A stretch of 64,000 nt of DNA. Source: Bosea sp. (in: a-proteobacteria). Its GTDB lineage: Bacteria > Pseudomonadota > Alphaproteobacteria > Rhizobiales > Beijerinckiaceae. This document shows, one piece after another, positions 43,723 through 54,455 of the stretch (positions within the stretch are counted from its first letter, which is position 1; each line of letters starts with the position of its first letter). The stretch is taken from contig NZ_JAMLIX010000001.1 in NCBI RefSeq assembly GCF_023953965.1, positions 1,178,001 through 1,242,000 of the forward strand, in the 5' to 3' direction. Below the pieces are notes generated by a model. It was not told the origin of the DNA. It saw only the letters and a list, made by a program, of their open reading frames with translations, and made no database searches. A program made the position numbers and the translations under genes.

Positions 43723-44137
43723 ATGGATCAAGGCCTTCCATGTCGTGGCCGTCATTTCCTGGATGGCCGGGATGCTCTATCTGCCGCGGCTGATGGTCTA
43801 TCATGCGGAAGCGCAGATCGGCTCGATCCAGTCCGAGACCTTCAAGATCATGGAGCGCCGGCTGCTGAAGGGCATCATCAACCCGGCGATGACGATCGCC
43901 TGGGTGATCGGGCTCTACCTCGCCTGGGAGGGCTTCGGCTTCAAGGGCGGCTGGCTGCACGGCAAGATCCTGCTGGCGCTCGTCCTGTCGGCGATCCACG
44001 GCATGCTGGTGAAGCATGTGCGTGCCTTCGCCGCCGACTGCAACGTCAAGTCGCCGCGCTATTTCCGCATCCTCAACGAGGTACCGGCGGTGCTGATGGT
44101 CGGCATCGTCATCCTGGTGATCGTCAAGCCGTTTTGA
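43715..44137 (+). CDS. hemJ: Protoporphyrinogen oxidase HemJ
   Basis: A 140-residue membrane protein with four transmembrane helices, of the HemJ (CopD-like) type that oxidises protoporphyrinogen IX in many alphaproteobacteria. The conserved N-terminal WIKAFHVVAVISWMAGMLYL includes the essential His, and LKGIINPAMTIAWVIGLYL and HGKILLALVLSAIHGM contain further conserved residues. It is coupled to hemE (eight-base overlap), matching consecutive late steps of heme synthesis. Confidence 0.93.
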   Translation: MYEWIKAFHVVAVISWMAGMLYLPRLMVYHAEAQIGSIQSETFKIMERRLLKGIINPAMTIAWVIGLYLAWEGFGFKGGWLHGKILLALVLSAIHGMLVKHVRAFAADCNVKSPRYFRILNEVPAVLMVGIVILVIVKPF

Positions 44138-44359
44138 GGCCTTCCGCGCTTTCCGCTTGAGCCCGGACCCAAATCCCGCTATCAGGGCGCTGCGCTTCTC
44201 CAGCGTCCTCCCTGTTGTCGACTGTTCGTGAGCGGCCTGCGCCAGCAGCGGTTCATGTCGCGCAACCTCTGCGCAGGCCCGGTCAGGGCCGATGTCGATC
44301 AGATCCAGTACCGTCCCCGACCCTGCCTTCAGGCAGGGCGTTCACGATCCGGGTGCCCC

Positions 44360-45625
<1,266 letters not shown>

Positions 45626-45653
45626 GGCAGGCACTGCCCCATCGGTGATTCGA

Positions 45654-45693
45654 TTCGCCGCCGTACCGGTCCCAGGGTCGGTGCGGCGGCGAA
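45654..45693 (+). terminator. Hairpin after rho
   Basis: TTCGCCGCCG (45654) pairs with CGGCGGCGAA (45684-45693) around a 20-base loop that can pair further. There is no clear T-tract, so it may be a bidirectional stop or an RNA 3'-end stabiliser between convergent rho and the DUF255 gene. Confidence 0.4.
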
Positions 45694-45725
45694 ATCATGT
45701 TGAGACCCGCCGTGTCGAGGCCGAT

Positions 45726-47729
45726 TCAAACCCCTGCCGCGATCGCCGCCGCCAATCGATTCGGATCCGTGACGGGTGGCAGGCAGCGGCCCTCGAAGCA
45801 GATGAAGGCTGCGCCTTCGCCGGCCTGCCGGAGCATGGCCGCGGCGGGATGATCGGCGGGCAGTGCCTCGCCCGCCTCGCCATCGACCAGCGTGACCAGG
45901 GTATAGGGCAAGCGGCGGGCCGCGGCATGAAGAGCTTCGCGCTTCGGGCCGGCCAGCACGATTTCGACGCCATTGCGGGCGAGGTCACAGGCGTTGAGCA
46001 CCGAGCCATGGGCCATCGGCGCGCGGGCCGCCGCGGCGAGCGCGGTTTTCATCAGCTCTTCGGCGCGGGCGCGGTCCTTGTCGCTGCCGGTCTTGCGGGC
46101 GATCCGGACCAGGTTGGCGGCGTGGACGCCGAGCGCATTGGGCACGGCGTCGTCATGGCTCGGCCTCGGCGCGACCGGTAGTCCTGCGGATTCCAGCCGG
46201 GTCATGCCGATCAGGCCGGAATCCGGATCGCGGTAGTGCCGCCACAGATGCTGCGACCAGCGCCGTGCATCGCTCAGATAATGCGGGTCGAAGCTCGCAT
46301 CATGGAGCGCGAGCGCGGCATCGATCATGGCGGCGTGATCGAGCGCGAAACCGGGGCGGATCAGGCGCCGGGTGCGGCAGGAATGCGCCAGCCCCTCGCC
46401 ATCAGCCATCGATTCGGCAACGAAACGATAGGCATCTTTCGCAAGCGCGAGCCAATGAGGTCTGTCGAGCAGGCCGGCCGCCCGCGCCAGCGCGGCGATC
46501 GCCAGGCCGTTCCAGTCGGCCAGGATCTTGTCGTCGCGTGCCGGGGCCATGCGGTTCGCCCGCTCCGCGAGCAGGCGCGCCTTCGATCGGCCAAGCCGCG
46601 CGGCTTCCGTGGCATCCGGGTCCGGCGTGTCGAGCCGGTTGAGGATATTGGCGCCTTCCCAGTTGCCGCCGGAACGGACATCGTAGTGCCGGGCGAAGAG
46701 GGCAGCCTCGGTAGGGCCGAGTAGTGCCACGATTTCTTGTTCGGTCCACAGGTAGTACTTGCCCTCGACCCCTTCCGAATCGGCATCGAGGCTGGCGGCG
46801 AAGGCGCCTTCCGGCAGCAGCATCTCGCGTTCCAGCCAGGCGACGATGCCCTCGGCCGCTTCCCACGCCAAGGGATCGCCGCTGCGCCCGGCCTCCAGCG
46901 CGTAGAGCCCGAGGAGCTGGGCATTGTCGTAGAGCATCTTCTCGAAATGCGGCACGAGCCAGTGCTCGTCGACGGCATAGCGGGCAAAGCCGCCGCCGAG
47001 ATGGTCGCGGATGCCGCCGCGCGCCATGCGCTGCAGCGTCAGCGTCGCGGCCGTGAGGCTGGCGGATGCGGCGGGATCCTGCGTGCCGCGCCGCCAGGTA
47101 AGCTCGATCAGCCCGGCATTCGGAAATTTCGGTGCGCCCCGCAAGCCGCCGTCGACGGGATCGAAGGCTGCGGCGATCCGCCCGGCGAGCTGATCGAGAT
47201 CGGGCACGCCGGCCTCGGCCGGGGCAGTCGTCTCCATCTGCTTCAGCGCGGCGCGGATGGCTTCGGCATTGCCGGCGATACGCTGCGGCTCGGCCTGCCA
47301 GATCGTGGCGAGCTGGCGCAGGATGCCGGTGAAGGAGGGGCGGCCGTGGCGCGGCTCGGGCGGAAAATAGGTGCCGCCCCAGAACGGGTCGCCCTCCGGC
47401 GTCAGGAACATGGTGAGGGGCCAGCCGCCCTGCTCGCCCAGGCTGTGCAGCGCGCTCATATAGACATGGTCGATATCCGGCCGCTCCTCCCGGTCGACCT
47501 TGATGTTCACGAAGAGCTCGTTCATGACGGCGGCGGTCGCCGGGTTCTCGAAGCTCTCATGGGCCATGACATGGCACCAGTGGCAGGCGGCGTAGCCGAT
47601 CGAGAGCAGGACTGGCCGGTTGCTCAGCCTCGCCTCGGCAAAGGCTTCGGGGCTCCATTCCCACCAGTCGACGGGGTTGTCGCGATGCTGGAGCAGATAG
47701 GGGCTGGCGGCTTCGGCAAGACGGTTCAT
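45726..47729 (-). CDS. Thioredoxin-domain protein (DUF255, YyaL/spermatogenesis-associated 20 type)
   Basis: A 667-residue protein with an N-terminal thioredoxin-like DUF255 domain (residues 1-~160; RDNPVDWWEWSPEAFAEA and CHWCHVMAHESFE, a C-x2-C redox-like motif). An alpha/alpha-barrel region of the six-hairpin glycosidase type follows (~180-660; HFEKMLYDNAQLLGLYALEA). The family is conserved from bacteria to humans, but its enzymatic role is not settled. It reads opposite to its rho and mnmE neighbours, an antisense insertion in the conserved origin cluster. Only 29 bases separate its start from that of mnmE, so their promoters must overlap. Confidence 0.9.
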   Translation of the reverse strand: MNRLAEAASPYLLQHRDNPVDWWEWSPEAFAEARLSNRPVLLSIGYAACHWCHVMAHESFENPATAAVMNELFVNIKVDREERPDIDHVYMSALHSLGEQGGWPLTMFLTPEGDPFWGGTYFPPEPRHGRPSFTGILRQLATIWQAEPQRIAGNAEAIRAALKQMETTAPAEAGVPDLDQLAGRIAAAFDPVDGGLRGAPKFPNAGLIELTWRRGTQDPAASASLTAATLTLQRMARGGIRDHLGGGFARYAVDEHWLVPHFEKMLYDNAQLLGLYALEAGRSGDPLAWEAAEGIVAWLEREMLLPEGAFAASLDADSEGVEGKYYLWTEQEIVALLGPTEAALFARHYDVRSGGNWEGANILNRLDTPDPDATEAARLGRSKARLLAERANRMAPARDDKILADWNGLAIAALARAAGLLDRPHWLALAKDAYRFVAESMADGEGLAHSCRTRRLIRPGFALDHAAMIDAALALHDASFDPHYLSDARRWSQHLWRHYRDPDSGLIGMTRLESAGLPVAPRPSHDDAVPNALGVHAANLVRIARKTGSDKDRARAEELMKTALAAAARAPMAHGSVLNACDLARNGVEIVLAGPKREALHAAARRLPYTLVTLVDGEAGEALPADHPAAAMLRQAGEGAAFICFEGRCLPPVTDPNRLAAAIAAGV

Positions 47730-47758
47730 CGGGTCTCCCCCGAAGGGTTGCGACGGGC

Positions 47759-49060
47759 ATGACGGAGTTCACCATCGTCGCGCTGTCTTCGGCGGCGGGC
47801 AAGGCCGGGGTCGCGGTGATCCGGATTTCGGGGCCGCGCGTTCGATTCGTTCTCGAAACGGTCGCGGGAGGCGTTCCCGAACCGCGCGTTGCGACGCTGC
47901 GCCGGCTCGTCGATCCACAGGGCGAAGCGATCGACACCGCGCTCGTGCTGTTCTTCGCCGCTCCCGCCAGCTTCACCGGCGAGGATGTCGCCGAGTTCCA
48001 TGTTCATGGCGCGCGCGCCGTGCTGGCGCGGCTTCTGGCCGTGCTCACCGGCTTTCCGGGCATCAGGCTGGCCGAACCGGGCGGTTTCACCCGGCGGGCC
48101 TTCGAGGCCGGCAAGCTCGATCTCGCGGCGGTCGAAGGACTGGCCGATCTGATCGATTCGGAGACGGAATGGCAGCGGCGGCAGGCGCTGCGCCAGATGG
48201 ACGGCGCCCTGGGCGATCTCGTGGGGCGATGGCGCGCCGCGCTGATCGAGGCGATGAGCCTGCTCGCCGCCGAGCTCGACTTCTCCGACGAGGGCGATGT
48301 CGGCGGGCCGTTGCAGCAGCAGGCGCTCGGCCTGGCCGCCGAGGCTCTGGATTCGCTGCGTCGGGCGCTCGGCGGCTTCGCCATGGGCGAGCGGGTGCGC
48401 GAGGGTTTCGTCGTGGTGCTGGCGGGGCCGCCCAACGTCGGCAAGTCGAGCCTGCTCAACGCGCTCGCCCGGCGTGATGTCGCGATCGTCTCGGCCGTCG
48501 CGGGAACGACGCGCGATGCGCTGGAGGTCAGGCTCGATCTGGCGGGGCTGCCGGTCATCCTGATCGATACGGCGGGCCTGCGCGACAGCGCCGATCCGGT
48601 CGAGGCGGAAGGCGTCGGCCGCGCCCGCGCTTTGGTCGCACGGGCCGATCTCGTTCTCGGCCTGCGCGGGGTCGATTCGGAGCCGTATCGAATCGAGGCC
48701 GCATCCCGGCTGCTCGCGGTCGCGACGAAAGCCGATCTCGCGGGGCCGGTCCTGCCGGGGGAGCTTCCGATCTCGGTGAGGACCGGCGCTGGCCTGACGG
48801 AGCTGCTCGACGCGATCGCGGCGCGGCTGCGGGGGCTGGATCCGGGCGAGCCCGCCCTGCTGACGCGGGAGCGGCACCGCATCGCCGTCGCGGACGCCAT
48901 TGCCGCGCTCCAACGGGCGGTGACGGCGCGGCACCAGGAAGGCGAGCTGCTGGCCGAGGACATTCGCCTCGCCGTGGTCGCGCTCGAGCGGCTCGTCGGC
49001 CGGATCGATGTCGAGGATGTGCTCGACCGGCTCTTTGCCGGATTCTGCATCGGGAAATGA
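47759..49060 (+). CDS. mnmE: tRNA modification GTPase MnmE (TrmE)
   Basis: With MnmG, MnmE installs cmnm5 or nm5 on wobble U34 of certain tRNAs. The 433-residue protein has an N-terminal folate-binding domain (TIVALSSAAGKAGVAVIRISG), the GTPase inserted in a helical domain (G1 GPPNVGKSS near residue 222, G2 GTTRD, G3 DTAGLRD) and the essential C-terminal FCIGK cysteine motif. G4 appears as TKAD rather than NKxD, a tolerated variant. It is followed by mnmG. Confidence 0.97.
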   Translation: MTEFTIVALSSAAGKAGVAVIRISGPRVRFVLETVAGGVPEPRVATLRRLVDPQGEAIDTALVLFFAAPASFTGEDVAEFHVHGARAVLARLLAVLTGFPGIRLAEPGGFTRRAFEAGKLDLAAVEGLADLIDSETEWQRRQALRQMDGALGDLVGRWRAALIEAMSLLAAELDFSDEGDVGGPLQQQALGLAAEALDSLRRALGGFAMGERVREGFVVVLAGPPNVGKSSLLNALARRDVAIVSAVAGTTRDALEVRLDLAGLPVILIDTAGLRDSADPVEAEGVGRARALVARADLVLGLRGVDSEPYRIEAASRLLAVATKADLAGPVLPGELPISVRTGAGLTELLDAIAARLRGLDPGEPALLTRERHRIAVADAIAALQRAVTARHQEGELLAEDIRLAVVALERLVGRIDVEDVLDRLFAGFCIGK

Positions 49061-49105
49061 GGAGATCGTTGACCCGCCGGCCGGGCTTCGCTAGCGACTT
49101 AGCCC

Positions 49106-50983
49106 ATGTCAACGCAACATTACGACGTCATCGTCGTCGGTGGCGGCCATGCCGGTGCCGAGGCTGCCGCGGCTGCGGCGCGCTACGGCGCGCATACGGC
49201 CCTGGTGACGCACAAGCCCGAGACGATCGGCGTCATGTCCTGCAACCCGGCGATCGGCGGCCTCGGCAAGGGGCACCTCGTCCGCGAGATCGATGCGCTC
49301 GACGGCATCATGGCGCGCGCCGCCGATCTGGGCGGCATCCAGTTCCGCATGCTCAACCGTCGCAAGGGCCCGGCCGTGCGCGGGCCGCGCGCGCAAGCCG
49401 ACCGCAAGCTCTATCGCCTGGCCGTGCAGGATCTGCTGGCGGCTGAGCCGAACCTCGCCATCGTGGCTGGGGAGGTCTTCGATCTCACGGTCGAGGCCGG
49501 CCGCGTCACCGGTGTCGTTCTGGCCGACGGGCGTCGATTCGCTGCCGGAACGGTCGTGCTGACCACCGGGACTTTCCTGCGCGGCCTGATCCATATCGGC
49601 GAAAATCGGATTCCGGCCGGGCGCGCCGGCGAGGCTCCCTCGCTCGGCCTATCGGCGACGCTGGAGCGCCACGGCTTCCCGCTCGGCCGGCTGAAGACCG
49701 GCACGCCGCCGCGCCTCGATGGACGCAGCATCGACTGGGCCGCGCTCGAGATGCAGCAGGGCGACGATCCGCCGGAGCCGTTCTCGGCTCTGACGGCGAC
49801 AATCGCCAATCCGCAGATCGCCTGCGGGATCACGCGCACGACGCTGGCGAGCCACGATCTGATCCGGGCCAATCTTCACCGCGCCCCGCTATTCTCCGGC
49901 CAGATCGAGGGGCGCGGGCCGCGCTATTGCCCCTCGATCGAGGACAAGGTCGGGCGCTTCGGCGACCGCGACGGGCATCAGGTCTTTCTCGAGCCGGAAG
50001 GGCTCGACGACGACACGGTCTATCCGAACGGGATCTCGACCTCCCTGCCGGAGGATGTTCAGCTCGGCTTGCTGAAGACCATTCCCGGCCTGGAGCGGGC
50101 GGCGATGCTGCGGCCGGGCTATGCCATCGAATATGATTTCGTCGATCCGCGGGCGCTGCGGAACACGCTGGAGACGCGCGCGATCGCGGGGCTGTTCCTG
50201 GCCGGGCAGATCAACGGCACGACCGGCTATGAGGAAGCCGGGGCGCAGGGGCTGCTCGCCGGGCTGAACGCGGCGCGCCTGGCCGGCGGGGCGGATCCGG
50301 CCGTGTTCGACCGCACGCAATCCTATATCGGCGTACTGGTCGACGATCTCGTGACGCATGGCGTTACGGAGCCGTATCGAATGTTCACCTCGCGGGCGGA
50401 GTTCCGCCTGTCGCTGCGGGTCGACAATGCCGATGAGCGCCTGACCCCGCTGGGGTTACGGCTCGGCATCGTCGGCGCGGCGCGCCGCGCGGCCTTCGAG
50501 GTCCGCGACCGGGAGATCGCCGCGCTGCGCGAGAGGCTTCGGGGTCTCACGCTGACGCCGCAGCAGGCACAGGCCGCAGGGCTACAGCTCAACCAGGACG
50601 GCTTGCGCCGCAGCGCCTACCAGATCCTGTCCTATCCGGATGTCTCATTCGCGCAGTTGGCGGCGCTCTGGCCGGAGCTCGACGGCTATGCCGAGGGCGT
50701 GGTCGCAAGGGTGACGGCGGATGCGGTCTATGCGGTCTATCTCGACCGGCAGGCGGCCGAGATTGCGGCCTATCGTCGCGATCAGGCCCTCAAGGTTCCG
50801 GCCGATCTCGACCTCGACGCGATTTCCGGGCTGTCGAACGAATTGAAGCTGAAGCTTGCGGCGCAGCGCCCCGCCGATCTGGCGCAGGCGGGCCGGATCG
50901 AAGGCATGACGCCGGCCGCGCTGACGCTGCTCGCGGCCCATTCCCGCAAGAGTCGCACCGCTTTATCCACAGGCGCGACGTGA
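49106..50983 (+). CDS. mnmG: tRNA uridine-5-carboxymethylaminomethyl(34) synthesis enzyme MnmG (GidA)
   Basis: The FAD- and NADH-dependent partner of MnmE. The 625-residue protein starts with the FAD loop VVGGGHAGAEAAAAAARYG, carries the family signatures GGLGKGHLVREIDALDGIM, GTFLRGLIHIGE and the substrate/FAD motif GYEEAGAQGLLAGLNAARLA, and ends in a helical MnmE-binding domain. Its 3' end contains a perfect DnaA box. The stop overlaps the rsmG GTG start (GTGA). Confidence 0.97.
   Translation: MSTQHYDVIVVGGGHAGAEAAAAAARYGAHTALVTHKPETIGVMSCNPAIGGLGKGHLVREIDALDGIMARAADLGGIQFRMLNRRKGPAVRGPRAQADRKLYRLAVQDLLAAEPNLAIVAGEVFDLTVEAGRVTGVVLADGRRFAAGTVVLTTGTFLRGLIHIGENRIPAGRAGEAPSLGLSATLERHGFPLGRLKTGTPPRLDGRSIDWAALEMQQGDDPPEPFSALTATIANPQIACGITRTTLASHDLIRANLHRAPLFSGQIEGRGPRYCPSIEDKVGRFGDRDGHQVFLEPEGLDDDTVYPNGISTSLPEDVQLGLLKTIPGLERAAMLRPGYAIEYDFVDPRALRNTLETRAIAGLFLAGQINGTTGYEEAGAQGLLAGLNAARLAGGADPAVFDRTQSYIGVLVDDLVTHGVTEPYRMFTSRAEFRLSLRVDNADERLTPLGLRLGIVGAARRAAFEVRDREIAALRERLRGLTLTPQQAQAAGLQLNQDGLRRSAYQILSYPDVSFAQLAALWPELDGYAEGVVARVTADAVYAVYLDRQAAEIAAYRRDQALKVPADLDLDAISGLSNELKLKLAAQRPADLAQAGRIEGMTPAALTLLAAHSRKSRTALSTGAT
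50963..50971 (+). promoter_or_regulatory. Perfect DnaA box (TTATCCACA) in the 3' end of mnmG
   Basis: An exact nine-base consensus match 8.3 kb from the predicted origin, at the mnmG-rsmG junction, 56 bases upstream of the perfect parS site. It is the only perfect copy I noticed in the window. Confidence 0.6.
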
Positions 50984-51623
50984 CTGTTGATAAAACCGAC
51001 AGGGAGCGCGCTTTGCGCTTGACGCCTGTTTCACGTGAAACAGAGGAGCGTCTCGCCCTTCTCGTCGCGGAGCTCGGGCGCTGGCAGGCGGCGAAGAATC
51101 TGGTTTCCTCGGCGACGCTCGCCGATGTCTGGACCCGCCATATCGCGGATTCGCTGCAGATCTTCAGCCTGGCGAAGGGCCGCGAGCGCTGGCTCGATCT
51201 GGGTTCCGGCGGCGGTTTTCCGGGGTTGGTGATCGGGATCTGCCTGGCGGAGGCGGGGAAAGGCCGGATCGATCTCATCGAGAGCAATGCCCGCAAATGC
51301 GCCTTCCTGCGCCATGCCGCCCGGATCACCGGCGCGCCGGTCAAGGTCCACGCCGCCCGCATCGAGGACGTGATCGGCGATTTCACCGGCAAGGTCGATG
51401 TGGTGACGGCCCGGGCGCTCGCGCCGCTTCCCCAGCTGCTCGCCTGGTGCGAGGAGCTGTTGAGAACCGGCACGCTCGCTCTCTTTCCCAAGGGACAACA
51501 TCTAGATGCGGAATTGACCGACTCGGCCAGATATTGGAAGATTCAGGCGACAACGGTTTCCTCCGTGACTGACGATGCCGCGCGAATCCTGATGGTCCGC
51601 TCGGCCGAGAGACGAGCCGATCG

Positions 51624-51627
<4 letters not shown>
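50980..51627 (+). CDS. rsmG: 16S rRNA (guanine-N7)-methyltransferase RsmG (GidB)
   Basis: RsmG methylates G527 of 16S rRNA; loss of function can give low-level streptomycin resistance. The 215-residue protein has the family motif ATLADVWTRHIADSLQIFSL and the SAM loop WLDLGSGGGFPGLVIGICLA. The GTG start at 50980 overlaps the mnmG stop. A perfect parS palindrome lies in its codons 16-21 (encoding PVSRET), a position for parS seen in many bacteria. It overlaps parA by four bases. Confidence 0.96.
51027..51042. promoter_or_regulatory. parS: Perfect parS site inside rsmG
   Basis: A 16-base palindrome, TGTTTCACGTGAAACA, identical to the bacterial parS consensus and located about 0.6 kb upstream of parA. 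ParB binds here and spreads to form the partition complex near the origin. Confidence 0.95.
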
Positions 51628-52454
<827 letters not shown>

Positions 52455-52470
52455 AGTTCTTTATTCTACC

Positions 52471-52514
52471 GCATTTTCTTCATGCGAACCGGTATCCACT
52501 CCGCTTGAAAATGC
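52471..52514. repeat. 44-bp palindromic repeat, copy 2 (parA-parB)
   Basis: Same GCATTTTC ... GAAAATGC boundaries as copy 1 at 7313-7356, with three base differences. It sits alone in the 78-base gap between parA and parB and ends three bases before the parB Shine-Dalgarno sequence. Relative to the parAB transcript it reads in the opposite sense from copy 1 relative to nusA-ylxR. Confidence 0.9.
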
Positions 52515-52532
52515 TTTGAGAGGTTGACGAAG

Positions 52533-53420
52533 ATGGCGATGGCCGAAGAACAGGGGCGGTCCCGCCTTGGCCGGGGTCTGGCGGCGCTGATCGGCGATGT
52601 GGGCGACGAGATCGGGGCGATCGAGCGGGCGCGCGGCCAGCGGCGGGTCCCGGTCGAGTTCCTGCGGCCGAGCACGCGCAATCCGCGCCGCAGCTTCGCG
52701 GAGGAGGAGCTTCAGGATCTGACCGCCTCGATCCGCGAGCGTGGCATCCTGCAGCCGATCATCGTTCGCACCATCCCCGGCATGATCGATGCCTATGAGA
52801 TCATCGCCGGCGAGCGCCGCTGGCGCGCGGCGCAGCGCGCCGAGCTGCACGACCTGCCGGTGCTGCTCGTCGAGGCCGATGACCGCGAGGCGCTGGAGAT
52901 CGCCATCGTCGAGAACGTGCAGCGCACGGATCTCAACGCGATCGAGGAAGCGGCGGGCTATGAGCGGCTGATCGCCGAATTCGGCTATACCCAGAACGAC
53001 CTCGCCCGCGTCATCGGCAAGAGCCGCAGCCATGTCGCCAATACGCTGCGCCTGTCGAAGCTGCCGGAGCCGGTGCGCAGGATGGTCAGCGAAGGTGCGG
53101 TGTCCGCCGGCCATGCCCGCGCGCTGCTCTCCGTTTCGGACCCGGAATTCATGGCCCGCAAGATCGTCGACGAGGGCCTGAGCGTCCGCGATATCGAGCG
53201 CGTGGTGCAGCAGGAGACCCGCGGCGAGGTGAAGAGCGCGGCCACGGGCAGGCCGAAGCCGGTCAAGGACGCCGATACGCGGGCGCTCGAAGCCGCGCTG
53301 GAGGAAGCGCTCGGCCTCACGGTCTCGATCGGGCACCGGCCGAACGGCTCGGGCGAGGTCAGGATCGGCTACAAGACGCTCGAGCAGCTCGACGCCCTCT
53401 GCCGCCGGCTGAAAGCCTGA
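52533..53420 (+). CDS. parB: Chromosome partitioning protein ParB
   Basis: ParB is a parS-binding CTPase clamp. The 295-residue protein starts with the ParA-stimulating motif RSRLGRGLAALIGD. The CTP-binding motifs are IIAGERRWRAAQRAEL and VENVQRTDLNAIEEAAGY, and the HTH is YTQNDLARVIGKSRSHVANT. A C-terminal dimerisation domain follows. The ATG at 52533 has GAGAGG nine bases upstream; a TTG at 52524 or ATG at 52539 are alternatives. Its two likely targets are at 42440 and 51027. Confidence 0.97.
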   Translation: MAMAEEQGRSRLGRGLAALIGDVGDEIGAIERARGQRRVPVEFLRPSTRNPRRSFAEEELQDLTASIRERGILQPIIVRTIPGMIDAYEIIAGERRWRAAQRAELHDLPVLLVEADDREALEIAIVENVQRTDLNAIEEAAGYERLIAEFGYTQNDLARVIGKSRSHVANTLRLSKLPEPVRRMVSEGAVSAGHARALLSVSDPEFMARKIVDEGLSVRDIERVVQQETRGEVKSAATGRPKPVKDADTRALEAALEEALGLTVSIGHRPNGSGEVRIGYKTLEQLDALCRRLKA

Positions 53421-54449
53421 TCACTCCGACCGGCCGGCGCGGCCGAGCCGGGCCAGCGTCCAGAGCGCGCGGGTCGCGATGGCGCGGCCCATCTCGCTGT
53501 CCTGGCGGGTGGCGAGGACGGCGTTGCCGATCAGCGTCACGGCTTCCGTCAGCTTCGGGCTCGACCAGGCGACGAGCGCCGCTTCCGTCGTGGCGATGCG
53601 CGGATAGGGCAGCCGCATCGTGGCGACGACATCCTTGACGCCGCGCCCGGCATCGACGCTCTGGCGCGCTTTCAAGAGCGCCAGCGCCTGCCGCAGCACG
53701 GCGCCGAGCATCACGCCGGGATCGAGCCCCTCGCTCATGAGCTTGGCCTGGGCGAGGTCGAGGACCGCGAGCTTTCCGGCGAAGACCGCATCGACCAGCA
53801 TCGCCTGCTCGCGCTGGGCGGTGTCGCCGACGATCGCCTCGACATGCTCCGTCAGCACGGCCGGCTCCGCCCCGACATAGAGCATGAGCTTCTCGATCTC
53901 CCGGCGCGAGGTCTGGCGGTCGCCGCCGAGGAGCCCCGCGAGATGATCGCGCGTCGCGCGGTCGATCGACTTGCCGGCGCCGCGCACCATCTCGTCTATG
54001 ATCGTGCCGAGATCGCGCGCCGCATCGCCATAGCAGGGAACGGCGAGCGCCGTCTTCGCCTTCTCGCAGGCGGTGCGAAGCGGATTGCTGCGTTGCAGGT
54101 CGCCCGCCTCGACGATGACGAGCGCATCCTGCGACGGCGTCGCCAGCAGAGGCTCGACGGCGGCGAGCAGCGGTTTCGTGGTGGGCGAGACGCGGATGGC
54201 GCGGCGGCCGCCGAAGAGGCCGATGGTGTTGGCTTCGTCGGCGAGCTTCAGCGGGTCGGCGGCGACGGCGTCGCCGTCCATCCGCACGAGCTGGAAGCCG
54301 TCCTGCGGATCGTCGACGCTCGCGCGCGCAAGCCCCGCCGCCCGCTCCGAGACGAGGCCCGCATCGGGGCCGTAGATCAGGACGAGCCGCCAGGCGGGAT
54401 CGAGACGGGCGAGGCTGCGCTCGGCCTCATGGGCCTTGATCGCGACCAT
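53421..54449 (-). CDS. holA: DNA polymerase III delta subunit
   Basis: HolA opens the sliding-clamp ring within the clamp loader. The 342-residue protein has the family fold signs: N-terminal VLIYGPDAGLVSERAAGL, SQDALVIVEAGDLQRSNPLR in the AAA-like domain, and the helical collar domain with DGLDPGVMLGAVLRQALALL. Its stop abuts that of parB with no spacing. It lies downstream of lptE and leuS, a common proteobacterial order (leuS-lptE-holA). Confidence 0.93.
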   Translation of the reverse strand: MVAIKAHEAERSLARLDPAWRLVLIYGPDAGLVSERAAGLARASVDDPQDGFQLVRMDGDAVAADPLKLADEANTIGLFGGRRAIRVSPTTKPLLAAVEPLLATPSQDALVIVEAGDLQRSNPLRTACEKAKTALAVPCYGDAARDLGTIIDEMVRGAGKSIDRATRDHLAGLLGGDRQTSRREIEKLMLYVGAEPAVLTEHVEAIVGDTAQREQAMLVDAVFAGKLAVLDLAQAKLMSEGLDPGVMLGAVLRQALALLKARQSVDAGRGVKDVVATMRLPYPRIATTEAALVAWSSPKLTEAVTLIGNAVLATRQDSEMGRAIATRALWTLARLGRAGRSE

Positions 54450-54455
54450 GGCCGG

